The notes under the pieces were generated by a model, which was not told where the DNA came from, did not search any database, and was given only the letters and a program-made list of their open reading frames with translations. This document shows, piece after piece, positions 1 to 7,991 of a DNA stretch of 25,167 nt. Within the stretch, counting starts at the first letter, position 1. Each line of letters starts with the position of its first letter. The position numbers and the translations under genes are program-made. This DNA is from Thermoplasmatota archaeon. Lineage in GTDB: Archaea; Thermoplasmatota; Penumbrarchaeia; Penumbrarchaeales; Penumbrarchaeaceae. The DNA lies in NCBI GenBank assembly GCA_030591285.1, contig JAUVBH010000003.1:1-25167 (forward strand), read 5' to 3'.

Positions 1-24
1 ATTTCCGCCTTCCTTCACCCATAT

Positions 25-1851
25 ATGGCAAGGAGGATCAGGGTACTGGACCAAACCACGGTCAACAAGATCGCGGCAGGGGAGGTCGTGGAATCCCCCT
101 CATCAGTTGTGAAAGAACTGGTTGAGAACTCCCTGGATGCTTCTTCAACAAATCTAAAGGTTCAGATCGACGGAGGGGGTCTGAGACGCATTTTGGTGAT
201 TGATGATGGAATAGGAATGTCGAGATCTGACATTGAGGTTGCCTTCACCAGACATTCTACCTCCAAGATATCCTCCATCGAGGATCTCGATTCCCTGGAT
301 ACCCTGGGTTTCCGGGGAGAAGCTCTTGCTTCTATCTCTGCTGTTTCCCAGGTAGAAGTGATCTCAAGACAGAGGGACACGTCGGAGAACGATGGCACAA
401 GGGCTGTTGTGTCTGCCGGTGAAATGCTGACACTTGAATCCGTGGGCTGTCCAGTGGGGACCCAGATCACCATAACTGACCTTTTCGAAAATGTTCCGGC
501 AAGAAAAAAATTTCTTAGAAGCACCAATGCTGAACGGGCAAGATGCATTGATATCCTTTCGAGGTTGATGATGGTCCATCCAGATGTTGGGATCAGGTTG
601 GAGGTGGAAGATCATGAAAGGATCAGCAGTCCACCATCTGATGATCTCAGAGATAGGGTCGCAGCGATCCTTGGAATAAAGACCGCAAGGTCCATGATAG
701 ATATAGTCGAGAAACAGAGTGGTCCAGTAAGGATCACCGGGCTGCTTTCTCTTCCATGGGATACAAGGTCCAATACCGGTGGGATCACCTTGTCCGTCCA
801 TGGTCGTGTTGTCAAGAATCGACCTCTTGTTGAAGCAATACGGAGGGGGTATGGCTCAAGACTGATGAAGGGGCGTTTTCCTTTGGCAGTGATCGATCTG
901 CAGGTAAAAATGGACCAGGTGGATGTGAATGTCCATCCAACAAAGGATATCATCAAATTCAGCAATGAAGCGGTTATCCTCAACCTTCTGGAATCCGCTG
1001 TCCAGGAAACCCTTTTCAGTTCAGCGAAGAAAGCAAAGGGCAAGGGAAAGAAGGAACCATTAAGATCACCCTTCCTTGATGAACAACCGGACCCTTCTAA
1101 ATTCCAGATAGATAAGGCCCCAATTCAGGTCCCTTTGATGGAAGGGGAGGTCCGCCCTCATGAAACAGGTTTGGACCCCTGGGCCGAGGTTCCTGTTGTG
1201 GAAGGGATCCGAAGACTACCACCGGCACTGCCGCTGGACCCATCCTCCATGAAGGTCAGGATCATTGGCCAGCTGGACCGTTCATACATACTCTGTGAAT
1301 TAGGTGGTGATCTTCTGCTGGTTGATCAGCATGCTGCACATGAACGGATCAGACTTGAAATGTTGAAATCAAATTTCAATCAGGGTCACCATGGTATCCA
1401 GGAGCTTCTTGAACCCATTCATCTTGAACTGGACCCCTCGGCGATCACAAGATATGACGAGATGGGCCCTGGTCTTTCCGATCTCGGTTTCCTTATGGAA
1501 CCATTTGGAAATGATTGTGTCGTCATCAGAGGTCTTCCCCAGTTCATGGGGCGAACAGAAGCACACGAGGTAGTACGGGATATTCTGACGGGTCATGAAT
1601 CACACGAGGGGTGCTCTCCACCCGACCAGGAGTTCCAACCCCTAGACCTTCCAATAAAGGAACGGATCATAGCCCTTACAGCATGCAGAGGGGCCATCAA
1701 GGCCCACAGATCTCTTTCCCTAAAGGAGATGGAAGATCTACTCCTGGACCTTTTAAAATGCGAGGTTCCTCTCCATTGTGCACATGGCAGACCTACAATG
1801 ATCAGACTTCCCCTATCCATCCTTGAGAGATGGTTCAGACGTGTCTTGTAG
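25..1851 (+). CDS. mutL: DNA mismatch repair protein MutL (endonuclease type)
   Basis: MutL couples mismatch recognition by MutS to strand incision. The N-terminal GHKL ATPase domain is intact: ELVEN near residue 31, DDGIGM near 60 and GFRGEAL near 94. A variable linker (about 335-410) precedes the C-terminal dimerisation/nuclease domain. That domain carries the metal-binding endonuclease signature DQHA-x2-E-x4-E (residues 434-445), an ACR-type motif at 553 and the CAHGRPT motif at 585, so this is a nicking MutL and not the E. coli non-nuclease type. The length of 608 residues is normal. The ATG at 25 gives a canonical MutL N-terminus. The 24 nt before it contain no in-frame stop, but no extension is expected. 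MutS is not in the window and may lie upstream. A downstream 44-71 nt gap separates it from the thioredoxin gene, which has its own promoter-like element. Confidence 0.97.
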   Translation: MARRIRVLDQTTVNKIAAGEVVESPSSVVKELVENSLDASSTNLKVQIDGGGLRRILVIDDGIGMSRSDIEVAFTRHSTSKISSIEDLDSLDTLGFRGEALASISAVSQVEVISRQRDTSENDGTRAVVSAGEMLTLESVGCPVGTQITITDLFENVPARKKFLRSTNAERARCIDILSRLMMVHPDVGIRLEVEDHERISSPPSDDLRDRVAAILGIKTARSMIDIVEKQSGPVRITGLLSLPWDTRSNTGGITLSVHGRVVKNRPLVEAIRRGYGSRLMKGRFPLAVIDLQVKMDQVDVNVHPTKDIIKFSNEAVILNLLESAVQETLFSSAKKAKGKGKKEPLRSPFLDEQPDPSKFQIDKAPIQVPLMEGEVRPHETGLDPWAEVPVVEGIRRLPPALPLDPSSMKVRIIGQLDRSYILCELGGDLLLVDQHAAHERIRLEMLKSNFNQGHHGIQELLEPIHLELDPSAITRYDEMGPGLSDLGFLMEPFGNDCVVIRGLPQFMGRTEAHEVVRDILTGHESHEGCSPPDQEFQPLDLPIKERIIALTACRGAIKAHRSLSLKEMEDLLLDLLKCEVPLHCAHGRPTMIRLPLSILERWFRRVL

Positions 1852-1891
1852 GCCATTTTGTGACAACTTATCCTAACATGTGAACCTCAAG

Positions 1892-1902
1892 CAATATGTA
1901 TG
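1892..1902 (+). promoter_or_regulatory. TATA-like element for the TlpA-like gene
   Basis: The AT-rich element caatatgtatg is centred near 1897, about 26 nt before the ATG at 1923. This fits an archaeal promoter giving a leaderless mRNA and argues for the 1923 start over the ATG at 1896, which lies inside the element. Inferred from spacing only. Confidence 0.4.
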
Positions 1903-1922
1903 TGCGAGAAAGATACACACAC

Positions 1923-2591
1923 ATGGGAAAGTCCTACGCTGAAAAAGTTAAAACGAGACAGAAGAACGGTAGCAACCGAAGGACAAACCCAAAACGATCC
2001 ATTAAGGATGATCCCAGGAAGGATAAATTCCCACTTGCACCTGTCATTGTCCTGGGAGTGGTGATATCCCTGATCATCGCAACCATAGTCATTTATCAGG
2101 TCCAGAATTCTGACAGTGGAGATGATGGACCAGGTGGAAGCAATAATGGTGGGAACGGTGGCGATCCTTCGTCCAATTTACCATTGCATTCCTATACAAC
2201 AATAGAGAATGTAAATGGTGGAGTTTTCTCTCTTGATCAATACGAGGGAAAGGTGATCGTTCTGGATATGTTCGCGACATGGTGTGGTCCATGCGCTGAT
2301 CAGATGGTAGAACTGCAGGAACTAAGGTCCGTTTATTCAGAGAATGATGTTGTCATTCTATCTGTGGATGTGGATCTAAGGGAAACCACCAACGAAGTTC
2401 TGAATTTCAGATCAGATTATCCTGGTGCTAATTGGGTGTTTGGAATGTCCAACAGCGAATTCAATCAATTCTTCCCTGCATCCTCGATCCCGACAATGTA
2501 CATACTGGACAAAGAACAAAATGTGGTCGAGACCGAGGTAGGGGTAACAAGTTCAGAATCCCTTCAGGTGAAGATCAATTCTCATCTTTGA
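1923..2591 (+). CDS. Membrane-anchored TlpA/ResA-like thioredoxin-fold protein
   Basis: This is a single-pass membrane protein with an outward thioredoxin domain. From the chosen start there is a basic cytoplasmic segment of about 35 residues, one transmembrane helix (VIVLGVVISLIIATIVIY), a Gly/Asn/Asp-rich flexible linker, and then a TlpA/ResA-like domain with the redox motif FATWCGPC and a cis-Pro region (SSIPTMYIL). Proteins of this family reduce or oxidise disulfides in extracytoplasmic proteins, for example in cytochrome maturation or surface-protein folding. The partner is not evident here. An in-frame ATG at 1896 would add nine residues, but the TATA-like element overlaps it, so 1923 is preferred. 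The next gene (2634) has its own promoter-like element. The fold and motif are clear; the substrate is unknown. Confidence 0.88.
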   Translation: MGKSYAEKVKTRQKNGSNRRTNPKRSIKDDPRKDKFPLAPVIVLGVVISLIIATIVIYQVQNSDSGDDGPGGSNNGGNGGDPSSNLPLHSYTTIENVNGGVFSLDQYEGKVIVLDMFATWCGPCADQMVELQELRSVYSENDVVILSVDVDLRETTNEVLNFRSDYPGANWVFGMSNSEFNQFFPASSIPTMYILDKEQNVVETEVGVTSSESLQVKINSHL

Positions 2592-2604
2592 TACATTCAG
2601 AACC

Positions 2605-2613
2605 TTTTTTATC
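2605..2613 (+). promoter_or_regulatory. TATA-like element for the FtsZ-like gene
   Basis: The T-rich element ttttttatcg is centred about 25 nt before the GTG at 2634, consistent with leaderless transcription from that codon. No Shine-Dalgarno sequence precedes the alternative ATG at 2673. Confidence 0.35.
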
Positions 2614-2633
2614 GTTAACATGAATGACCCGGT

Positions 2634-3581
2634 GTGAACCATGAAGGGCCAGTAAACACCACTCTTCCTCTCATGATTGGGATAGGAGGCAGGTCAGTCG
2701 ACATCCTGAGCACTCTGGACCTTGGGGATGATTCAGACCTACTTATCCTGGATACTGATGCCAGGACCGAAAAGAGATTCCCGGACATGAAGACAATAAC
2801 AGTTGGTAGGAACATTGTCAATGGTGAAGGTTCAGGTGGCAATATGAACCTGGCCAGGGCATGTTTCAAGATGGGAATGGAGGACATCGCACCCCTCATT
2901 CTTGGGAGGCCTCTTGTTGTTGTTGCAGCTTCTACCGTCGGGGCTACGGGTATAGCTGGAGCAGTTGAGATATGCTCTTTACTTACCAAGGTGGGTTTGC
3001 CGTCCTTTTCTTTCCTCCTGCATGAAGAAACTGAGGGAGGCGGAGGTATGGATCCCTTGAAGATCGCATCAATATTGCTGGATGGCCCTCTTCGTCCAGG
3101 ATGTATCCTTGTTAGGGGGGGCTCCCAAGGATCCACAGAAAAAGATCCCTTCGGCCTTTCATCCACTCTACCTTACATTCTTTCAGGAGCCGGTAATGGT
3201 TCTGATTTCCCACTGCAACCCCTTTCTTGGTCATCACTCAGGGAGGATGGAGGTCCCTTCGAGATCGGACCGATTAATATACCCTCGAATACTGGTAGGA
3301 TAGACCTATTGGTTCCTGCACTTGTATCTCTCAGGGTTCCATCCGAACTTACAACAGAGGAGGTTCGAACCATTATCGAATCTGCCTTTGGTCATTTCGA
3401 GGCCCTGGACATGGCTCTGATCACGACTCCAGGAATAGACGAGATTCATGGTGCCTATATCTCCAAGGCCACAAGGAAACTTCCAATTCCGGAGGGATCC
3501 CCTATTGATCAAGAAGCTTTAAAGGAGATCATAGGTGGACCTCTTGAAATGGAGATCGAACCTGATCTGAACATCCCCTGA
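2634..3581 (+). CDS. Divergent FtsZ/tubulin-superfamily-like protein
   Basis: The N-terminal half reads like an FtsZ GTPase domain in the right order. A glycine-rich first loop (IGIGGRSVD, residues 14-22) is followed by LDTDAR (39-44, cf. FtsZ NTDAQ) and GEGSGGNMNLARACF (64-78, cf. GAGGNPEVG). Next comes a hydrophobic strand and VGATGIAGAV (102-111) where FtsZ has GGGTGTGAAP. Then come LHEETEGGG (129-137, cf. PF..EG) and CILVRGGS (157-164, cf. the D.LIVI.N strand). The signature loop is therefore degenerate, and I see no T7-loop NxDxxD catalytic motif in the C-terminal half. The 315-residue length is shorter than most FtsZ proteins. It may bind nucleotide without polymerising. The GTG start is chosen from the TATA spacing; ATG at 2673 would begin directly at the glycine loop. 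It could instead be another Rossmann-type protein; the assignment rests on motif order read by eye. Confidence 0.5.
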   Translation: MNHEGPVNTTLPLMIGIGGRSVDILSTLDLGDDSDLLILDTDARTEKRFPDMKTITVGRNIVNGEGSGGNMNLARACFKMGMEDIAPLILGRPLVVVAASTVGATGIAGAVEICSLLTKVGLPSFSFLLHEETEGGGGMDPLKIASILLDGPLRPGCILVRGGSQGSTEKDPFGLSSTLPYILSGAGNGSDFPLQPLSWSSLREDGGPFEIGPINIPSNTGRIDLLVPALVSLRVPSELTTEEVRTIIESAFGHFEALDMALITTPGIDEIHGAYISKATRKLPIPEGSPIDQEALKEIIGGPLEMEIEPDLNIP

Positions 3582-3584
3582 GAT

Positions 3585-3594
3585 TTTTTATACT
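3585..3594 (+). promoter_or_regulatory. TATA-like element for the pilin-like gene
   Basis: The element tttttatact is centred near 3590, 27 nt before the ATG at 3617, matching archaeal leaderless spacing. It starts only a few bases after the stop codon of the FtsZ-like gene. Confidence 0.4.
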
Positions 3595-3616
3595 TTCAAG
3601 AAGTTGATGTTTCAAC

Positions 3617-4093
3617 ATGCGGGGAATGAGTGCGACGACCTTTGGCATAGCAGACCTACCGATGAGGTTGCTAGTTGTATCTATCGTCACTTCGATAGCA
3701 GTTCCAGTGGTATGGGCAGCTTATTCAGATCTATCCATCACAATGACAGAAAGTTCCATTGAAAAGGAGCTACGGGATCTATTCGAGGTGGTTGAGAGCG
3801 TGATGGATGGAGGAGTAGGAACGAGTTTGAAGGTCTCCATAGATATTACCAACTGGGGCAGTGCAGGCCTGGATCGGGTCATTGTTGGAACAAAAATGAA
3901 TACATCATCGGATCCGGATCGCTATGTCATCTCATACGAGATCCGGGGGGAAGGTAGAAGTTTCATATCACTTGATCCTCCTGTTGCTCTGTTGTCAGAG
4001 AATGGGATAATCTTATCAAATGGGGATCATGAGCTAAGACTGGAGCATGAAGTTTACCTGGATGAACATATCTGCTTCGTGGAGATACTGTGA
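3617..4093 (+). CDS. Small pilin-like or single-anchor secreted protein, function unknown
   Basis: I do not recognise the family. The 158-residue product has a short N-terminal stretch (MRGMSATTFGIADLPMR) followed by one hydrophobic helix (LLVVSIVTSIAVPVVWAAY), then a mostly beta, Ser/Asp-rich domain with phrases such as VSIDITNWGSAGLDRVIVG. An N-terminal hydrophobic helix followed by a beta-rich domain is the general layout of archaeal type IV pilin-like proteins, but no certain class III signal-peptidase site is visible. A second ATG at 3626 is possible. The stop TGA abuts the stop of the convergent OB-fold gene with no gap, the two stops forming TGATCA. Membrane or surface location is inferred. 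Confidence 0.7.
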   Translation: MRGMSATTFGIADLPMRLLVVSIVTSIAVPVVWAAYSDLSITMTESSIEKELRDLFEVVESVMDGGVGTSLKVSIDITNWGSAGLDRVIVGTKMNTSSDPDRYVISYEIRGEGRSFISLDPPVALLSENGIILSNGDHELRLEHEVYLDEHICFVEIL

Positions 4094-5299
4094 TCAAGGC
4101 TGTGGTGCAGAGATCGCCTCTCCACCATTTTCCTCGATGACCTGGATCTCCATGATATCAACTATCCAAAAATCGTGGAAATATTTGTCATAGATGCACT
4201 TTCCTGATAGAGAAATGATGTCATCCAGATGGATGGTCCTTTCACCAATGATCTTCTGGAACTCATCAAGGGTGATCTTGATCCATAGCTTCCTTGTATC
4301 AGAAGGTTCACCACCATCATCAACCAGAGAGACCGTTGTATCATATACCAGGATCTTCAGATGTTCATGCCCCTTTCGATAAACAGGTTTGTAGGAACTT
4401 ATCTTCCCATGCACCTTCACCTGCTTATCTCTGAAGGGCCCATACATCTTCTCCATGTTCTTGTTCCATGTATCCAGGAATTTTAGAAATGGGGAGTCAA
4501 TGTTCTGCCAGCCCTCCACTTTCCCCGAGCATACCTTCATCATATCCTCGAAGCGGAGTTTCTTCTTCCCGTGTGGGCAATTTTCCCTTGGACCCCTGCA
4601 TCTATTGTCCCAGAGGAGTTTCTTCAATTTCTTGATATCATCCTCTGGCATTTCCTTGTTGTAAGCATGTTTGATGATCATTCCATCATCAACAGCTCCT
4701 TCTTTTAGGGAATCTTCGATCAGTGTCATGAAATTGTCAATATTGCCCCATCTCTCCTGGAAGGATTTGGTTCCTTCGTCATCATCACCTGCTGCACGTT
4801 CAGGAGCCGATGATCGAGGTGGTCTTCTATCCCTATAGCTATCCTGTCCCCTGGGTGGGCCTCTTGATGGTCCAGGTCTTCGAGACCTTGGATCACCATA
4901 GTTGGCACCCCTCTCCTCCATCTTGGCGTAACCATCACCTTCAGGGGCCATTCGGTCATCCTTGTGGTAAATGCCTTCACCCTTTTCCCTATCACTTCGA
5001 ACGTTCCAACCTCTTCGAAGTTTGTGCTGGTCTCCGTATCTGGGAGCGGGGGTCTGGGGCCCTTTTAGCTCCTTGGGGATGTCCTTCTCTTCGATGAGAC
5101 CAAGTTCCTTCAAAAGCCTGATCCGGAACTCCTCAAGGTATTTGTCATCTGGATGGGAAAGTTGGTAGGTGTCTCCTTTTTTGGAAGGTGTGACCATTCC
5201 ACCTTTCATCTGGAACTCTGCATTGAGATCTCTAATAGTAACCTTTATGGCATTCTTTTGGAGTACTTCCGAGGATACCTTGAAACTATTGTTCGTCAT
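4094..5299 (-). CDS. OB-fold nucleic-acid-binding-like protein with Arg/Pro-rich linker, unknown function
   Basis: Three parts can be seen in 401 residues. An N-terminal segment of about 70 residues, partly helical, comes first. A disordered linker (about 75-180) is rich in Arg, Gly, Pro and Asp, with RGPPRG- and RDRRPPRSS-like runs. The C-terminal region has a Cys/His cluster (C234, C241, H243, C257) that might bind metal. It ends in an OB-like beta barrel (about 293-390) with the phrase VKVHGKISSYKPVYRKGHEH and conserved-looking aromatic and basic positions. OB folds with RG-rich linkers are typical of single-stranded DNA or RNA binding proteins, so that role is inferred. The transcript probably starts at a TATA dyad at 5349-5377, with a GAGG Shine-Dalgarno shortly before the ATG. 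The family is not recognised. Confidence 0.72.
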   Translation of the reverse strand: MTNNSFKVSSEVLQKNAIKVTIRDLNAEFQMKGGMVTPSKKGDTYQLSHPDDKYLEEFRIRLLKELGLIEEKDIPKELKGPQTPAPRYGDQHKLRRGWNVRSDREKGEGIYHKDDRMAPEGDGYAKMEERGANYGDPRSRRPGPSRGPPRGQDSYRDRRPPRSSAPERAAGDDDEGTKSFQERWGNIDNFMTLIEDSLKEGAVDDGMIIKHAYNKEMPEDDIKKLKKLLWDNRCRGPRENCPHGKKKLRFEDMMKVCSGKVEGWQNIDSPFLKFLDTWNKNMEKMYGPFRDKQVKVHGKISSYKPVYRKGHEHLKILVYDTTVSLVDDGGEPSDTRKLWIKITLDEFQKIIGERTIHLDDIISLSGKCIYDKYFHDFWIVDIMEIQVIEENGGEAISAPQP

Positions 5300-5348
5300 T
5301 ATCCCTTCCTCAGTTGGCAGGTCCCATGCCCCATTTCCGGTTATTGAA

Positions 5349-5377
5349 CCCTCTTATAAAATTCTTTTTATAAAGGG
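5349..5377 (-). promoter_or_regulatory. Dyad-symmetric TATA promoter of the OB-fold gene
   Basis: CCCT-c-TTATAAA (5349-5360) and TTTATAAAGGG (5367-5377) form an inverted repeat with a single extra base and a 6-nt centre. Each arm holds a TATA-like box. Read on the minus strand, either box would start transcription about 30-45 nt before the ATG at 5299. The flanking CCCT/AGGG arms could be BRE-like or operator half-sites. Confidence 0.45.
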
Positions 5378-5475
5378 TCTATTCGTTAAACCGTTGATTT
5401 CTCTATGTACATCGGTTTTTTAATAGTTTCCCCTACGGATAGGGACTCACCATTGTGTTGATCTGTTAATTGTTC

Positions 5476-5493
5476 ATATTTCAATTGAAATAT
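5476..5493. repeat. 18-bp perfect palindrome
   Basis: ATATTTCAATTGAAATAT is perfectly self-complementary over 18 bp, and symmetry stops exactly at both ends (C on each side). It lies between the stop of the surface-protein gene (5530) and the upstream region of the OB-fold gene. It could be a dimeric regulator site or, in the minus-strand transcript, a 3' hairpin. Confidence 0.6.
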
Positions 5494-5499
5494 CCGATC

Positions 5500-5514
5500 A
5501 AAAACGGGTTTTTT
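5500..5514 (-). terminator. Probable transcription terminator of the PQQ/FN3 surface-protein gene
   Basis: On the minus strand, AAAAAC-CC-GTTTTT lies 16-30 nt past the stop codon and ends in a short U tract. A short inverted repeat with a T run directly after a stop codon fits archaeal U-tract termination. Confidence 0.4.
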
Positions 5515-5529
5515 CTCAAATTGGAATGA

Positions 5530-7941
5530 TCATTCGTCTAGTTGGTCCAGGATCCTCTTTTTCAATGTGTCATACATTTCCTGGTCGATCTCACCTTCAC
5601 TGAGCATCTCCTGCAGTTCCATTATTCTCTCCACAATGAATTCGTCCTTCTCTTCTTCTGACAATGCCTGCGGTCTCTCGAAGGTTGGCATCTCCTGCTC
5701 TTCTTCGATCTCCATTGGGATCGGTTCTGGATCTTTGATATCTTCGTGATCGGGTTCTGGAGCATCGAATTGAATATCCAAGATCTCTTCTTCTTTTTCA
5801 GGTTCTTCGATCTCGAGTAGAGGTTCTTCAATTACATCGATGATGGAGCTGATATCCGTTGATGAGCTCGTCTGTTCATTTTTCCACGGGGTCATGGGTT
5901 CACTTGGTCTTTGTTGTTCGACCTTGGGATGGGTGTTCATGGGTCTGTTCATCGTCGGTCTTTGATGCCGGGGAGTATTGTCCATCCAGATCTTTTCGGT
6001 CTTTTTCCGATCATCTGAATTGTTGATCGCTTTGGTGATTATTATTATCAGGACTATGGGGACACCTATGATTCCGATCAGGGCGAACAAACAGCAGAAT
6101 ATGCCGCTCCAATCCGATGGATCATCAGTATTATCAGCCTGAGACACGTAGGGCGGACTGGTGATCTTGTCCTCATCGTCAATAACGAATACTCTCTCCT
6201 GGTCCGACTCAGCACCTTCCCCTACGTCATTGACCGCTGAGACCGTGTAATAGTAAAACTGTCCTTTCTCTGCGACAGAATCTGTAAAATCGGATCTTGA
6301 GTCGATCATCACATCCTTTTGTAGAGCTCCTCTGGCATCATACCGGTATAGGTGATATCCTGTGATCGGTTCCGTGCCTCGATCCTTTGGTGGGGACCAC
6401 TGTAGAGTAATGATCACACCGTTAACGGAATACCTGATATTCTCCGGTATACCGGGCACCTTGGGAACGATCTCACCTCTTCCAGACACCTGTGAACTGG
6501 GTAGTGAATCACCGATCTCGTTGAAAGCGATTATATGGTAGTAATACTGGATCCCCTCCACAACAGAGTTATCGATCACTGCAAATTCATCACTCTCCAT
6601 GATCATCAGGACAATGGATACACTATCCTCACTATCCCACCGCATCACATTGTAACCAAGGATCGGTGTGTTACCATCGAATTCAGGCTCTTCCCATTGG
6701 ATCAGACATTGCATATCTCCAACATGAATTGACACATTCCTCGGGAAGGAAGGGGTGTACCTGATCTTCTTACCGATCTTGGACAGGACCCCATTGATAT
6801 CCACTGTGTAGATATTTCCCAAATTGTCTATTGCAGGTGTCGAGTAAGTGCCTGATCCAGCTTTCGATACCCATATCAGCTCTCCATCTTCGGACAAGCA
6901 GTGAACATTACCAAGCTGGGTTACGAATACGATCTTGTTATCTGCTGAGATGATAGGTGATGATCCGATGGGGGAATCTGCATTGTATATCCATGATACT
7001 CCTCCGGTCTTGCTCAGACAATTGATCTCACCATTTGATTTTCCTATGATGATCCGATCGTCATCAATAATAGATGGTGAACACCATCCATCATCCCAAA
7101 TGGGGTATCTCCATGAACGACCACCTTCTCGATCTACACAGTGCAGCCCCTTGTCATCTGAAGTGATGTAGATCCCAAGGTCATTGGAGATCGCAGGTGT
7201 GGAATCTGAAGCTCCCTCGAGGTCGTATTCCCAATTCAATGAGCCATCATTGGAGAGGCTGTAAAGGAAACCATCTCTGGATGGGAATATGATATTGCTC
7301 AAATGGTTCAATGCAGGATAATATAGATATGATGGTGAAGCAAGAATGGGTCCTTCTGTCTGAAATTCCCATTTGATACTCCCATTATAAGGGTCCAGGC
7401 AGTAGAGGGATCCATTTTCTGTTCCAACAAACATAAGATCGATATTTACGAACAGTGGAGATGAGTATATGGAGCTGTTCAGATATCTTTTCCAGTTCAG
7501 TTCCCCATCGCTATCGATATTGTAAATATAACCGTCCAGGCTTCCAAAACAGATATTCCCTTTCCTATCTAAAGAAGGGGATGACCTGATCTCATCTCCG
7601 ACCTCATAGGTCCAAAGGATGGAACCGTTGGGATCAACTGCATAGAGGTTGGAGTTCTGCGATCCAACATAGATCCTCCCATGATCATCGATAGCCGGAG
7701 AGGAGTTCACAACCGGTGAGAGCTGTGTATTCCAGATAATTTCTCCGAGGTTCTCCGCAATATCGTAAGAACAACTTCCACTTCTATTGATGTTGGATTT
7801 GAAAGTTGACCACTGAGGGTCTGAAATTGAGGATCTGGAAGTGGAAGATGATCCATCTGTCTCAACGTACATTGGTATCAAGACAAGCATCACGGTTGCG
7901 ATGATCATGAATACGATCCTCGATCTGAAGGACAATATCAT
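5530..7941 (-). CDS. Surface protein: PQQ-like beta-propeller, two FN3 domains, TM helix, SHOCT-like tail
   Basis: The 803-residue product starts with a hydrophobic signal or anchor (IVFMIIATVMLVLIPMYV). Residues about 42-392 are PQQ/PKD-type propeller repeats, with recurring SSPAID, IYVGS..NLYAVD and G.I.W motifs in about eight units. Two fibronectin III domains follow (about 395-490 and 495-588), each with the YYY.I.A.N..G.G pattern. Next are a transmembrane helix (about 612-637), a cytoplasmic Pro/Glu-rich acidic stretch, and a C-terminal SHOCT-like motif (about 768-803: LQEMLSEGEIDQEMYDTLKKRIL). The body should lie outside the cell and the tail inside. The ATG is preceded by CCTCC on the plus strand (GGAGG in the mRNA) at 7 nt. 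SHOCT-type tails mediate oligomerisation in other proteins. Ligand and role are unknown, and no PQQ-enzyme catalytic residues were identified, so I do not call it a dehydrogenase. Confidence 0.87.
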   Translation of the reverse strand: MILSFRSRIVFMIIATVMLVLIPMYVETDGSSSTSRSSISDPQWSTFKSNINRSGSCSYDIAENLGEIIWNTQLSPVVNSSPAIDDHGRIYVGSQNSNLYAVDPNGSILWTYEVGDEIRSSPSLDRKGNICFGSLDGYIYNIDSDGELNWKRYLNSSIYSSPLFVNIDLMFVGTENGSLYCLDPYNGSIKWEFQTEGPILASPSYLYYPALNHLSNIIFPSRDGFLYSLSNDGSLNWEYDLEGASDSTPAISNDLGIYITSDDKGLHCVDREGGRSWRYPIWDDGWCSPSIIDDDRIIIGKSNGEINCLSKTGGVSWIYNADSPIGSSPIISADNKIVFVTQLGNVHCLSEDGELIWVSKAGSGTYSTPAIDNLGNIYTVDINGVLSKIGKKIRYTPSFPRNVSIHVGDMQCLIQWEEPEFDGNTPILGYNVMRWDSEDSVSIVLMIMESDEFAVIDNSVVEGIQYYYHIIAFNEIGDSLPSSQVSGRGEIVPKVPGIPENIRYSVNGVIITLQWSPPKDRGTEPITGYHLYRYDARGALQKDVMIDSRSDFTDSVAEKGQFYYYTVSAVNDVGEGAESDQERVFVIDDEDKITSPPYVSQADNTDDPSDWSGIFCCLFALIGIIGVPIVLIIIITKAINNSDDRKKTEKIWMDNTPRHQRPTMNRPMNTHPKVEQQRPSEPMTPWKNEQTSSSTDISSIIDVIEEPLLEIEEPEKEEEILDIQFDAPEPDHEDIKDPEPIPMEIEEEQEMPTFERPQALSEEEKDEFIVERIMELQEMLSEGEIDQEMYDTLKKRILDQLDE

Positions 7942-7991
7942 CTCTCCCCCTCCGGAGATTCCTTACCCTACCTTATACCTACCAGAAGAGA

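Noticed and set aside
5530..7941. PQQ-dependent dehydrogenase
   Set aside because: Only generic propeller repeats are seen; no PQQ-binding or calcium-binding catalytic residues could be identified, and FN3/SHOCT parts point to a structural or sensing role.
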